Made by a program: the position numbers and the translations under genes. Positions 9,239-19,000 of a stretch of 64,000 bases of DNA are shown here, piece after piece. The stretch is from Legionella bozemanae (lineage in GTDB: Bacteria; Pseudomonadota; Gammaproteobacteria; Legionellales; Legionellaceae), in NCBI RefSeq assembly GCF_001648595.1, contig NZ_LBAW01000001.1, forward strand, positions 186,001 through 250,000, written 5' to 3'. Below the pieces are notes generated by a model. That model was given only the letters and a program-made list of their open reading frames with translations. It made no database searches and was not told where the DNA came from. The stretch's first letter is position 1. Each line of letters opens with the position of its first letter.

Positions 9239-9652
9239 ATGCTAAAAAAGTTCTTCATTTTTTCCATTATGGTTCTAGTTGGCATGTTGACTGCCTGTGG
9301 TCCTATTTATAATACAGAATACAGTTTTGTTCCGCCAAAATCAGATATCGCAAAAATGTGCACAGCTCAGTGTATTCAAGGTAAAAATGATTGCGAACAA
9401 AGTTGTCGTGTGGACAATGACAATTGCCGTATGAGAGCACAACAAAACGCCATGTTTGAATACAAGCAGTATAAAGAGGACCGCAAAAGAATGGGTTTAC
9501 CAATTAACAAATCAATGAATGATTTTGATCGAAGCAGTAGCTGTAGTAACTCATGCCGATGCGAATCCACCTATAGAGCATGTTATTCAGCTTGTGGTGG
9601 TGAAGTATTAGAACATAAAGTATGTGTTGCTTTCTGTGACAAACAGCAATAA
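9239..9652 (+). CDS. Cysteine-rich lipoprotein
   Basis: The start at 9239 has AGAGGA just upstream and opens a lipoprotein signal, MLKKFFIFSIMVLVGMLTAC, with the lipobox LTAC and the acylated cysteine at residue 20. The mature part is unusually rich in cysteine, with motifs such as CTAQCIQGKNDCEQSC and CSNSCRCES, suggesting several disulfides in the periplasm or at the outer membrane. No enzyme motif is seen. The gene ends 28 bp before a strong terminator and is likely monocistronic. I do not recognise a named family. Confidence 0.85.
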   Translation: MLKKFFIFSIMVLVGMLTACGPIYNTEYSFVPPKSDIAKMCTAQCIQGKNDCEQSCRVDNDNCRMRAQQNAMFEYKQYKEDRKRMGLPINKSMNDFDRSSSCSNSCRCESTYRACYSACGGEVLEHKVCVAFCDKQQ

Positions 9653-9679
9653 AAATAACCCTCAAGCTTTAGGCTAAAA

Positions 9680-9731
9680 CCAGTAAAAAACCAGCAATTT
9701 TTAATTCAATAAATTGCTGGTTTTTTACTGG
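9680..9731 (+). terminator. Strong intrinsic terminator
   Basis: A 21-base arm beginning CCAGTAAAAAACCAGC at 9680 is mirrored by GCTGGTTTTTTACTGG ending at 9731. The stem has internal A/T runs that provide a U tract. It closes the lipoprotein gene. Confidence 0.85.
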
Positions 9732-9785
9732 CTCTTCGCGATTAATACGCATAGTATTAAATGATTCCTTGCTTGGTAGCCAAAA

Positions 9786-10787
9786 ATGTTTGAAAAACCA
9801 TCCCTCACGCATCAAAAAATTATTGAACACCTAAAAATTGATTATCACATCGATACACTTACCCTGACCCATCTCTCAATCGGTGCAGATATAAACGCTT
9901 CACTATACAAAGCAGACACAAAAAATCAGTCTTATTTCGTCAAGCTAAAAAAAGGTTCTCATCATGAGGTAGCGATTGATGTTTTGGATCTTTTGCGCAA
10001 GAAGGGAATTCAGCAAATTATTAAACCCATTAACACCACTGCAAATCAACCCATTTTGTATGCTGATGAATTTAGCCTCATTGTTTACCCCTTTATTCAC
10101 GGACAAAATGGTTTTAATCAAACCTTAACAAAAGAGCAATGGATCACACTTGGGAAAACTTTAAAGCAAATTCATGAAATCGATGTACCACAACTCATTC
10201 AACACCAACTTCGACATGAATTATATACATCGAAATGGAGAGAGTATGTAGGAACACTTTGGGAGCACATTGAAAAATCATCTGCTTTAGATGAGTACGC
10301 GCTCAAGCTGATCACCTTTGTGAAAAAAAACCATGCGGTGATTGTTCACTTAGTAGAGCGCGCGGAACATCTCGTCCAAAAGATACAAAACACTTCGCAT
10401 CAATTGGTCTTATGCCATTCTGATATCCACGCTGGAAATATATTAATAAGTCCTCATCATTCTATCTACATTGTAGATTGGGATGAACCGATAATGGCAC
10501 CAAAAGAGCGCGATCTGATGTTTATAGGCGGCGGAATTGCCAATGTTTGGAATGAACCTTATCAAGAAACTCTTTTCTATAAAGGCTATGGCAAAACCGA
10601 GATCAATAAAGCACTTTTAGCCTATTACCGATGTGAGCGAATCGTAGAGGATATCGCTGTTTATACTCAAGAAATTCTTTCTGTCTCCTCAGAGTATGGA
10701 AATAAAGCTCAATCTTACGAACATTTCATCAGTATGTTTGCAACAAATGGAGTAGTAGATATTGCCTTAAACACCGCAGAAATATGA
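9786..10787 (+). CDS. APH(9)-Ia-like aminoglycoside (spectinomycin) phosphotransferase
   Basis: The 333-residue kinase is closely similar in length and sequence feel to Legionella APH(9)-Ia, sharing blocks such as YPFIH near residue 101, KWRE near 150 and APKERDLMFIGGG near 240. The phosphotransferase loop reads HSDIHAGN with catalytic D213 and N218, and the metal-binding motif is VDWDE with D231; a nucleotide-binding lysine is likely K53. APH(9)-Ia phosphorylates spectinomycin. In Legionella the gene is chromosomal and its natural substrate is uncertain. No mobile element flanks it. The start lacks a strong ribosome site. Confidence 0.9.
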   Translation: MFEKPSLTHQKIIEHLKIDYHIDTLTLTHLSIGADINASLYKADTKNQSYFVKLKKGSHHEVAIDVLDLLRKKGIQQIIKPINTTANQPILYADEFSLIVYPFIHGQNGFNQTLTKEQWITLGKTLKQIHEIDVPQLIQHQLRHELYTSKWREYVGTLWEHIEKSSALDEYALKLITFVKKNHAVIVHLVERAEHLVQKIQNTSHQLVLCHSDIHAGNILISPHHSIYIVDWDEPIMAPKERDLMFIGGGIANVWNEPYQETLFYKGYGKTEINKALLAYYRCERIVEDIAVYTQEILSVSSEYGNKAQSYEHFISMFATNGVVDIALNTAEI

Positions 10788-10849
10788 CCTCAACAGACAA
10801 CACATTTATTTTACAATTTAAACAACCTTTGCCACACTTTATATAGCGT

Positions 10850-10975
10850 CGTCCCCTTAAATTCTAGACAAGACGCTAGTAAAGGGAGGTGAAGGAGTGT
10901 ACTCAAGTACATAACCTGAGCCGAACGAGCTTGCAACGATGTATAGAACTTAGGGGGGGCTATGTGACCTATTCT
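10850..10975. repeat. Possible dispersed repeat before the DUF4349 gene
   Basis: The stretch contains GTACTCAAGTACAT and purine-rich AAAGGGAGGTGAAGGAG, and reads unlike the AT-rich surroundings. A related GTACTCACGTACAT occurs at about 37680. It extends an apparent open frame upstream of the real start at 10994. A repeat identity is a guess from these two places only. Confidence 0.25.
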
Positions 10976-10993
10976 TGTGAGAGCAGAATAATA

Positions 10994-11905
10994 ATGAAGA
11001 AAATTATCCTTTATTTTTTAGCGTTCATTGGCACAATCGCTCTATTATTTCTTGTCTCCGAATGGTTTGGCAGAAGTAGCAGAACAATGTATGCGGGAAG
11101 TCCCATGCCAATGCAAGCAGCAGTCGGAAAGCCTGATTACGCTGTTGGCTCGATGGCAATGCAAGTAAACAATCAGTCTAATGCAAGCCAACCTTCACAA
11201 AATGTAATGCGCGGTATGATTATTCGTAATGCAAATATTTCATTGCAAGTTGATAACATTAATTCAGCAATGGAAAAAATCTCTCAATTAGCGGAAAACT
11301 CAGGAGGCTACGTCGTCAGCTCCAATTTAATGCAAGATAATAACGATGCGAATAATACCACTGCAAATATTAGCATAAGAGTACCCGCCCAAGGTTTAAA
11401 TAATGCATTAACTGCATTGAAATCATTAGCAACACAAGTCACCCAAGAATCAGTAACGGTCGAAGACATTACGCAACAATTTGTCGATTTACAAAGCCAG
11501 CTTAACAACTTACAAACTGCTAAAGAGCAGCTGTCCAAGATTATGGCCAAAGCAAAAGAAACAGCAGATGTTCTTAGTGTGTTCAGACAATTAAGTGATG
11601 TACAGGGACAAATTGACGTAATCCAGGGGCAAATTAAATATTACAAAGAATCAGTAGCTTATTCATTGATCAATATTAACTTGAATATGAATCCAATAAT
11701 TCAAACAGAGCAACAAAAACAATGGAAAATAACAGAAGCATTTATTGACTCCTACCATGCCTTAGTGGATCAATTACGTAGCGTTACTTACGGTTTAATT
11801 GAATTTTTTGTGTATTTCTTACCGTTAATTTTGTTATGGATTTGTATCAGCCTGATTGTTTTTTGGATAGGAAAAAAAGTTTGGAATAATTTAAACAAAA
11901 AGTAA
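10994..11905 (+). CDS. DUF4349 domain membrane protein
   Basis: The start at 10994 gives 303 residues: a membrane helix at 2-22, a periplasmic DUF4349 domain, and a C-terminal helix pair (about 265-295). The domain is recognised by RNANISLQVDNI, the SGGYVVSSN segment, ISIRVPA, and a coiled-coil of about 60 residues (QQFVDLQSQLNNLQTAKEQ) before VAYSLININL. DUF4349 proteins are envelope proteins of unknown role and are often lipoproteins; this one has no lipobox. The frame is open to 10889, but the extra residues come from repeat-like DNA. Confidence 0.87.
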   Translation: MKKIILYFLAFIGTIALLFLVSEWFGRSSRTMYAGSPMPMQAAVGKPDYAVGSMAMQVNNQSNASQPSQNVMRGMIIRNANISLQVDNINSAMEKISQLAENSGGYVVSSNLMQDNNDANNTTANISIRVPAQGLNNALTALKSLATQVTQESVTVEDITQQFVDLQSQLNNLQTAKEQLSKIMAKAKETADVLSVFRQLSDVQGQIDVIQGQIKYYKESVAYSLININLNMNPIIQTEQQKQWKITEAFIDSYHALVDQLRSVTYGLIEFFVYFLPLILLWICISLIVFWIGKKVWNNLNKK

Positions 11906-12065
11906 GAATTTCCATATAACATATTGTTTTATATAAGAAAAATAAGAACATCCTCATTAGCTTCCATACGTTAATAGACAAATTGGCCTAGAAAAAAACC
12001 AAGAGAACAAAATACAGACTATTATTTTTTAATACAGCAGATAAAACTAAAAGAGAGATTGTTCT

Positions 12066-12470
12066 GTGTTCTATTATTTTAAATCAAAACAATTTATTGC
12101 TTTTTTAATGGCAGGAGTAATAGCAGTTATCGTAAACTTTTGTAGCAGAATCCTCTATAGCTATTCATTCAGTTTTTCCACATCCATTATTTTAGCCTAT
12201 GTTACTGGAATGGTTGTATCGTTTATTCTTACCAAATTCTTTGTATTTAAGGCAAGCCAGCAGACATTTACCCGGTCCATTATTTTTTTTATTCTGATTA
12301 ATTTAATTGGCATGTCACAAACGTTACTTGTTAGTTTATTGTTTGCCCATTATTTTCTGCCCGCTATGGATATTAAATCTTTAGAAATTGCACACGCAAT
12401 TGGGCTCGCCTCACCTACGTTTACCACTTATTTGGGACATAAATTTCTAACTTTTCGAGAAAAAATTTAG
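12066..12470 (+). CDS. GtrA family membrane protein
   Basis: A 134-residue protein with four membrane helices and the GtrA pattern: an N-terminal FIAFLMAGVIAVIVNF helix, the SFILTKFFVFK segment near residue 55-62, and a terminal LGHKFLTFRE. GtrA-like proteins are thought to flip or handle polyprenyl-phosphate-linked sugars for surface glycans. The start is GTG at 12066 with AGAGAGA seven bases upstream. It stands alone here; a second GtrA domain is fused to the glycosyltransferase at 43501-44685. Confidence 0.85.
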   Translation: MFYYFKSKQFIAFLMAGVIAVIVNFCSRILYSYSFSFSTSIILAYVTGMVVSFILTKFFVFKASQQTFTRSIIFFILINLIGMSQTLLVSLLFAHYFLPAMDIKSLEIAHAIGLASPTFTTYLGHKFLTFREKI

Positions 12471-12550
12471 GCCTTTCGGACTGGAGGCGTCAACTTTTTG
12501 ATTAGGAGCCCTTAATGTATTGAACCATTATTCAAAAAATACTTTACTTA

Positions 12551-12627
12551 CTATGTCCCGCGGCTTGTCCGTGAGATCCAGCACTAGTGCAAATTTCAGG
12601 ATTCCGCAGGCAAGCCACGGGATGTAG
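12551..12627. repeat. Dispersed palindromic repeat (family B)
   Basis: The left arm CTATGTCCCGCGGCTTGTC and a right arm ending CAAGCCACGGGATGTAG form an imperfect inverted repeat. It resembles the elements at 31647-31763 and 49794-49901, which share the CTACGT-CCGCG-CTT core. It lies between convergent genes and may also end transcription. Confidence 0.6.
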
Positions 12628-12699
12628 AAATGATGTAGAAATAAAGGTAATGATAAATAACAATCCTCCAGGCTCAAGTAAGATGGACCTTAATTTGTT

Positions 12700-13455
12700 T
12701 TAATCGTTTGGATAATAAACCCAGAGATTGGGTTCAACATAAGTTCCTATGTCATTAACAAATTTTACTGGGGCTAAAGCGTCTTTTACTACATAATCGC
12801 CGTCGCCAGGAAAATGCATTCCTGCCCACTCTTCCCATTGCGAACTTGAAGCAGTGACACAGGCGGAGCGATGGCAAATCTTCACAATTCGCGCCCCTAG
12901 ATTAAGGTGAGTTTTTATCCAGGGATCAAAAATTAATCCATCCTTATTTTGCCACATAACATACTCATCTATGGGGATTAAGGGATATATGCTTTTTAGG
13001 CTGGGTCTTACAGGTATAACTAAAGAAATAAAATTTCTCTTCCATGCACTATTTTTTAAATACTGGAGCAGCATTTTGCTCAGCCCCTTATTACGATGTG
13101 TATCAGATACGGTGATCGATATGGCACATAATAGATTAGTTGATTCAATGGGATACTTCTCATAAAGACCTGTATTAACTACCCAACTCACACCTTCATC
13201 AGAAAGCGCAAAAAGTGGTTTTTTCCAAATCAAGGGAATAGAATTAGCTATTCCAATTAGCTCATTATTACCATCAAGTAAACTGATCTGAAAATCAGGA
13301 TATAACTCATACATCTTAAAAACAATTTCATCAGCTAAACGCAAAAAATCCGGCCAAACACGTTTCCGCAAAGCACTTACTTTATCAAGCAAGTTCAATT
13401 GCTCTTTACCACAAATAATCTGAACTTTTCCGCTGGCTGGTATTTTAGTGGTCAT
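12700..13455 (-). CDS. GNAT-like acyltransferase, second gene of a two-gene operon
   Basis: A 251-residue protein with a GNAT-like core: the beta-strand ISITVSD followed by the acyl-CoA loop THRNKGLSKMLL (about residues 115-128), close to the R/Q-x-x-G-x-G/A rule with Ser at the last position. The surrounding sequence does not match a common acetyltransferase subfamily. Its ATG overlaps the stop of the upstream diiron-type gene by four bases (ATGA), so the two are translationally coupled. It probably modifies a product or precursor of that enzyme; the substrate is unknown. Confidence 0.7.
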   Translation of the reverse strand: MTTKIPASGKVQIICGKEQLNLLDKVSALRKRVWPDFLRLADEIVFKMYELYPDFQISLLDGNNELIGIANSIPLIWKKPLFALSDEGVSWVVNTGLYEKYPIESTNLLCAISITVSDTHRNKGLSKMLLQYLKNSAWKRNFISLVIPVRPSLKSIYPLIPIDEYVMWQNKDGLIFDPWIKTHLNLGARIVKICHRSACVTASSSQWEEWAGMHFPGDGDYVVKDALAPVKFVNDIGTYVEPNLWVYYPND

Positions 13456-14159
13456 ATACGTTCTGCTTGCTTAAGTAATGCATTCCACCAAACAACCATC
13501 GCATCGATCGCTTGTTTTGCTCCTGATAGTACATTATTTTTTCGAATGAATTGTTCGCAGTTCATGTCTTCTGATGAAGAATAATTATCTTCTTGCGCGC
13601 GATCGACAAACATTCCAAGCCCATCTTTATGTCCTTGCTCGACACCATTCAAATGCATATCGTGGAACGCTTTCAATCTTGATTTTTCCCATTGCATCGC
13701 TCTGCGTTGAACTACTTCATGAGAAATATCAAGGAATACTTCATGCTCAAATATTGCCGCGGTTTCTGTTGCATACACAGCGCCTAAGGTACTTGATGGG
13801 CATGTAGCAATGAGATTTGAAATGGCATCAAAAAATTCAGTTGTGGGACGAAACTCAAGACGTTTATCCACATCAGTTCCTATTTCTGACAATGATTTTT
13901 TATAGATGGCTGCATGATTTTTTTCTTCATCAAAATTACGTTGTAACTCTTGGAAAACACCTTGTTCTTTAAAAAGCCTTGTGGTGTTTGCCGCCGTCGA
14001 CAGGAATCGAGTATTCTTTAAAGAAAACTGATAATGCTCTATCATCAACCATTCTAAAGCAGGCTCAGAAAATCGCTTTAAATGATGCAAGTGATTTTTT
14101 ACAGCAGATATGAATTGATTGTTTAAGTTATCAATTGAACTCGTTAATTTTAATGTCAT
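13452..14159 (-). CDS. Heme-oxygenase-like diiron protein (CADD/DUF3865-like)
   Basis: A 235-residue all-helical protein. Candidate metal ligands follow the heme-oxygenase-like diiron pattern: E78/E79 and H82 in FDEEKNHAAIY, E132 or E138 in ATETAAIFEHE, and H170-x3-E174-x2-H177 in HDMHLNGVEQGHKDG. From memory, Chlamydia CADD uses an H-x3-D-x2-H triplet with the same spacing and helps make p-aminobenzoate. Members of the fold perform oxidative C-C or N-oxidation chemistry. It is the first gene of an operon with a GNAT-like protein and is divergent from a MarR regulator. The exact reaction is not predictable. Confidence 0.75.
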   Translation of the reverse strand: MTLKLTSSIDNLNNQFISAVKNHLHHLKRFSEPALEWLMIEHYQFSLKNTRFLSTAANTTRLFKEQGVFQELQRNFDEEKNHAAIYKKSLSEIGTDVDKRLEFRPTTEFFDAISNLIATCPSSTLGAVYATETAAIFEHEVFLDISHEVVQRRAMQWEKSRLKAFHDMHLNGVEQGHKDGLGMFVDRAQEDNYSSSEDMNCEQFIRKNNVLSGAKQAIDAMVVWWNALLKQAERI

Positions 14160-14371
14160 AACAATGCATCCTTACTCGTTAAAAACATGTTGAATTTAAT
14201 TTTTAAATGTATCAAATAACTAACAGAGCTAGAGCAATAAGAGTAAGAGCGATATAATCTCCCCTAATTTTGCTCCCGCGATTCGGCTGAGTTTAAAATT
14301 CGATACTTTATAAAAAAATAATACATAGCCAGCTATTTAATAGTCAAGCATTATTTTGAGGTGCACTTTAT
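14160..14371. promoter_or_regulatory. Divergent promoter region between the diiron operon and marR
   Basis: This 212-bp gap must carry both promoters. A short inverted repeat CTATT-T-AATAG lies at 14333-14343, about 30 bases before the MarR start, and GTATC (near 14208) is mirrored by GATAC (near 14302). These are candidate MarR operator halves, but the arms are short and AT-rich, so chance is possible. Confidence 0.35.
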
Positions 14372-14815
14372 ATGCCATTTAAAATTGATGAACATACAGG
14401 GATTTTGATCAAAAAAGCCGCTCGACTTTTTGAGCAAGTTGCGAATAAAAATCTTGATGAACTCGGTGTAACTTACGCACAAACTGTTTTTCTTGTTCGG
14501 CTTTGGGACCAAGATGGACAAAATCAAATTGAACTTGCAAGAAGTGCAGGCTTAAAACAACCCAGTGTAGTTCGTATTTTAGATAGGATGGAACGAGATG
14601 ATTTGATTACTCGTGTACGGAATAAAGAAGATAGGCGAGTGTTCAATTTTTACCTTACTGAAAAAGCGAAAGAAGCATGTCGAAAGCTGGAGGAACGTGC
14701 AAACACCATGGATGATATTGCTACTGTCAATATTGCTCCCAACAAAGTCGAGCAATTCAATCAAATACTTATGAACATCATAGGTAATTTACAAAATTTT
14801 CTGGAGAATGAGTGA
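14372..14815 (+). CDS. MarR family transcriptional regulator
   Basis: A 147-residue winged-helix protein of normal MarR length. The recognition region QIELARSAGLKQPSVVRILD is followed by the wing DRMERDDLITRVRNKEDRRVFNF, with the family's conserved D-R-R motif. MarR proteins usually repress a neighbouring divergent operon and release it when they bind a small aromatic ligand. The divergent partner here is the diiron/GNAT operon, which is the obvious target. GAGGTGC lies upstream of the ATG. Confidence 0.9.
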   Translation: MPFKIDEHTGILIKKAARLFEQVANKNLDELGVTYAQTVFLVRLWDQDGQNQIELARSAGLKQPSVVRILDRMERDDLITRVRNKEDRRVFNFYLTEKAKEACRKLEERANTMDDIATVNIAPNKVEQFNQILMNIIGNLQNFLENE

Positions 14816-14892
14816 ATTATTTTCTTCAGTATCAGTATTGGAGCATTTTGTCATTTATTTTGTAAATTATAAAAAACAAAAAAATCAACATA

Positions 14893-15810
14893 TCAAACAA
14901 CGATCTGACTTGGGCTCGGACCTGATTTAACAGCAATATCTTTAAAAAAACTCATACGCTTATGCAACAAACTTTTAGCTCTGTACACTAAATAAAGTGT
15001 ATATCGAGGAGCTGTTTGTGGATGATGCAGTTGAACGACTGAGTTATCTTCTAAATAAGGTAATAAATAAGATTTTGGCAAACATGCTACTCCATAACCA
15101 TTTCTTACCGACCGAATCAATCCCATTACATCAACAAATGTAAGAGCGGGTTCGATGGAATTAGGAGATATATCCAATGCAAGTTCAGCATACCTTTTAA
15201 GAAAAGGCATGGTATCCTCATAAGCAAGCCATCGCATGGATTTAAGGCTTTTGTTAAAAGCAGATTCACTCGTTTTATCTAAGTACTTCTCCCAACGCTC
15301 GGTTCCTATAAACACAAGCTCATCATCAAATAATTTAATAAACTCAAGATTAGGATTGTCATATTTGACCGAGGTAATACCAAAATCAATGGTATTATTT
15401 TGTAAATCATCAATAATCGTTGAATCTTTAGGAATGTAATTAACTTTTAATTTAATTCCATGCTCAAGGCATACGCCAATTGAGTTTATTAATAGATTTT
15501 CAGCGAATTCGTTAATACAGCTTATATGTATCTCCCCACTCATTGAATTGGTATATTTCGAGAAATTATCTATTACCCCTCTGATTTTATCGAAAGGTTC
15601 TGAAACTAAAGTAAAAAGCTTTTTAGCAGCCTGAGTGGGTAAAATACATTTGGCATTTCGCTCGAAGAGCGTTTCCCCCAGATAAATTTCTAAGTTCTTA
15701 ATGTGAAGTGAGACTGCAGCTTGTGTTATATTTAGCCTTTTAGCCGCTTTAGAAAAGGAACCTAACTCATAGGCAAAAATAAAAGATTCCAGATTGTTAT
15801 AAAAATTCAT
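14893..15810 (-). CDS. LysR family transcriptional regulator
   Basis: The ATG at 15810 (MNFYNNLESF) places the winged helix at the usual N-terminal position; the frame continues upstream to 15864 but those 18 residues are outside the family pattern. The helix-turn-helix reads SFSKAAKRLNITQAAVSLHIKNLE, followed by a periplasmic-binding-like effector domain. Length (305) is normal. It is divergent from the NAD-glutamate dehydrogenase gene at 16019, which is a plausible target, so control of glutamate catabolism is an inference from position. Confidence 0.88.
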   Translation of the reverse strand: MNFYNNLESFIFAYELGSFSKAAKRLNITQAAVSLHIKNLEIYLGETLFERNAKCILPTQAAKKLFTLVSEPFDKIRGVIDNFSKYTNSMSGEIHISCINEFAENLLINSIGVCLEHGIKLKVNYIPKDSTIIDDLQNNTIDFGITSVKYDNPNLEFIKLFDDELVFIGTERWEKYLDKTSESAFNKSLKSMRWLAYEDTMPFLKRYAELALDISPNSIEPALTFVDVMGLIRSVRNGYGVACLPKSYLLPYLEDNSVVQLHHPQTAPRYTLYLVYRAKSLLHKRMSFFKDIAVKSGPSPSQIVV

Positions 15811-16018
15811 TTTCTTTGCTGCCTTCCCAAATTCACTTTTAAAATAGATCTTAAAATAAAACATCCATGCATGAATTATAACAATTCAAAATTAACATAT
15901 TATTAACAAATTAAACATAATTTATACATATATTAATTGGATATCTTCTATTCCATGCAATTCATTTCATGACCTATACTTATTGAATAGTAACACTGAA
16001 CCTTTGTGAGACTGAAAA
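15811..16018. promoter_or_regulatory. Divergent lysR / glutamate dehydrogenase promoter region
   Basis: A very AT-rich 208-bp gap with the partial dyad TTAACATATTATTAAC near 15893, of the kind LysR proteins bind, in the middle of the region. No hexamer pair stands out clearly. The assignment rests on gene orientation. Confidence 0.35.
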
Positions 16019-19000
16019 ATGGAAAACTCATGGAAAGATCAGTTGGATCAAGAATTAATAAAACAATTAGGTCGTAAAAAAGGAAAAAAATTTGCCGAAA
16101 AATACCTCCCGTCATTATCAATGAGTTATTGTGAACAACATACTGTTGAGGAAGCAATAGCGGATCTCTTGCAAATTGATAAACTATCCCTACAAGACCC
16201 ATTAACGATTGTTTTTTTTGAATCACCACGGGGTGAATATCCATTACATATTAAATTGTATCGATATGGCAGACCGATTCCTCTCTCCGATATCCTACCT
16301 ATGATTGAAAATATGGGTTTAAGGACTTATACGGAAAGACCATATAAAATTGCTATTGCACCCAATCAATTTGTTTGGATCAGTGATTTTAATGTTACCT
16401 ATGCCCATTCCAACCTACTGACCCTCGAGCAGGTAAAAAATATCTTTAATGAGGCCCTGATAAAAATAAGTGTTGGAATTTGTGAAAATGATGGCTTTAA
16501 TAAACTGGTTTTAGGAGCAGGATTGTCATGGCGAGAGATTGTTATTATTCGCGCTTACGCCAAATACATGCAACAAATTGGATTTCGCTTTAGTCAACAA
16601 TACATTGAAAAAACCATTGCCACATATGCTGCAATTACCAAAAAATTAATTCAACTTTTTTATTTAAAATTTGGTCTGAAACAAAACACCGCAAATAAAA
16701 ATAAAAAGGCCGAACTGGAAAAAGAAATTCGCAGCGATATTGATGCCATTACCAGTCTAGATGAAGACTACATCATCCGTTTTTTCTGGTCTTTAATCAA
16801 AGCGACACTTCGTACCAACTATTTTCAGGTAGGTTCCGATGGCCAGCCTAAAGACTATTTGTCATTTAAACTCAACTCGGCCAAAGTGCCCGATTTACCT
16901 CCCGGACAACCTATGTACGAAATTTTTGTTTATTCAACACGATTTGAAGGAATACATTTACGCAGTGCTAAAGTAGCGCGTGGGGGTCTTCGCTGGTCTG
17001 ATCGTCCAGAGGATTTTCGTACTGAAGTTCTCGGTTTGATGAAAGCCCAAAAAGTAAAAAACTCTGTGATCGTACCTTCTGGAGCTAAAGGAGGGTTTAT
17101 TTTAAAAAAAGCAATCCATATGCTCGATCGCGAACAGATAAAACAAGAAGTCATTTACTGTTATCAATCATTTATACGAGGATTACTTGATTTAACCGAT
17201 AATCTTATAGATGATCGGGTTATTTCACCCAAAAATACCGTATGTTATGACGAGGCAGATCCTTATCTTGTTGTCGCAGCAGACAAAGGAACAGCAACTT
17301 TTTCTGATATTGCAAATGGTATTGCTAAAGAATACAACTTCTGGCTTGGGGACGCTTTTGCTTCTGGGGGCTCTGCAGGTTATGATCATAAAAAAATGGG
17401 AATTACTGCTCGCGGCGCATGGGAATCAGTGAAACGACATTTCCGCGAATTGGATATTAATATCGAAGAGCAGGATTTTACGGTTGTAGGTATTGGCGAC
17501 ATGAGTGGGGATGTATTCGGCAATGGGCTGATCTATACCAGTCATTCTCTTTTGCTTGCAGCATTTGATCATCGCCATATATTTCTTGATCCTAATCCTA
17601 ATGGCCCCAAAACCTTTGCAGAACGTCAGCGCTTATTTAATTTACCTACCTCATCGTGGGAAGACTTCAATCCTCGCTTAATTTCCAAAGGTGGAGGAGT
17701 TTACTCACGTTCAAGCAAATCCATTACTATCACCCCTGAAGTGAAAAAAGCACTTTCGATTACAGCCGATTCATTAACACCTAATGAACTGATCCGGGAA
17801 ATTTTAAAAGCACCAGTTGATTTGTTATTTAATGGCGGTATTGGTACCTATGTGAAAGCATCAACTCAATCACATGCTGATGTTGGCGACAAAACCAATG
17901 AGTTTTGTCGTGTGAATGGTAATGAATTACGTTGCAAAATTGTGGGTGAAGGAGGTAATCTCGGTTTTACTCAACTTGGAAGAGTGGAGTTTGCACTGCA
18001 AGGTGGTTTGATTAATACTGATTCAATTGATAACTCAGCAGGGGTAAATTGTTCTGACCATGAAGTGAACATCAAAATTCTGCTGAATAAGGAAATGCTC
18101 CAAGGAAAGCTTACGGAGAAAAAGCGCAATCAGTTGCTCACGAAAATGACTGAAGAGGTGGCTCAGCTCGTTTTAAACGATAACTACAATCAAGCATTGG
18201 TTTTGAGTTTTTCAGCTACAAACGCCTTGGCTTATAGCGGTCTATATCAGGCATATATTAAAGAGCTGGAAGGATTAGTGCATTTAGATAGAGGCGTTGA
18301 ATACCTTCCTGATGAGAAACATCTTCTGGAACGTAAAGCCGCAGGCCAAGCACTAACACGTCCAGAATTGTCCATTATTATGGCCTATACAAAAATTTAT
18401 ATTACGGGTGAATTATTAAAATCTGACTTACCTGATGATCCCTATTTTGCAACCATACTTGAGACAGGATTTCCTGCAACGTTAATCAAGTTGTATGCCA
18501 AATCCATGCAAACACATCGTTTGCGACGTGAGATTATCGCAACGCAACTCAGTAATCAGATTGTTAATAGTATGGGTATTACCTTCATGTACCGTCTGCA
18601 AATGGAAACTGGACAAACGATAGCAGATATTGCTCGTGCTTATATTATTGCAGCGAAAGCCTATCGCGTAGACGATTTACATCGATTGATTGATTCGCTT
18701 AATTACAAAGTGACCGTACACACTCAATATGAGTTACTTCACCACGTCAGACAATTAATGAATTTAGCAACCCGATGGTTTTTACACCATAAACGTCTTG
18801 CTGGAGAAATTACGAATAATATTGCCCATTACAGTCAATCTATAGCGAAACTTGAAAAATCAATTCCTGATTTAATGGCAGGTGTCACTAAAGAATATCT
18901 TGATAAAATTGTTATTCAATTTGTAGATATTGGTTTACCCGAAGAAGCTGCGAGAAAAATCGCCGCTACTCGTGCTATGTATACTGTATTAAATGTAGTA

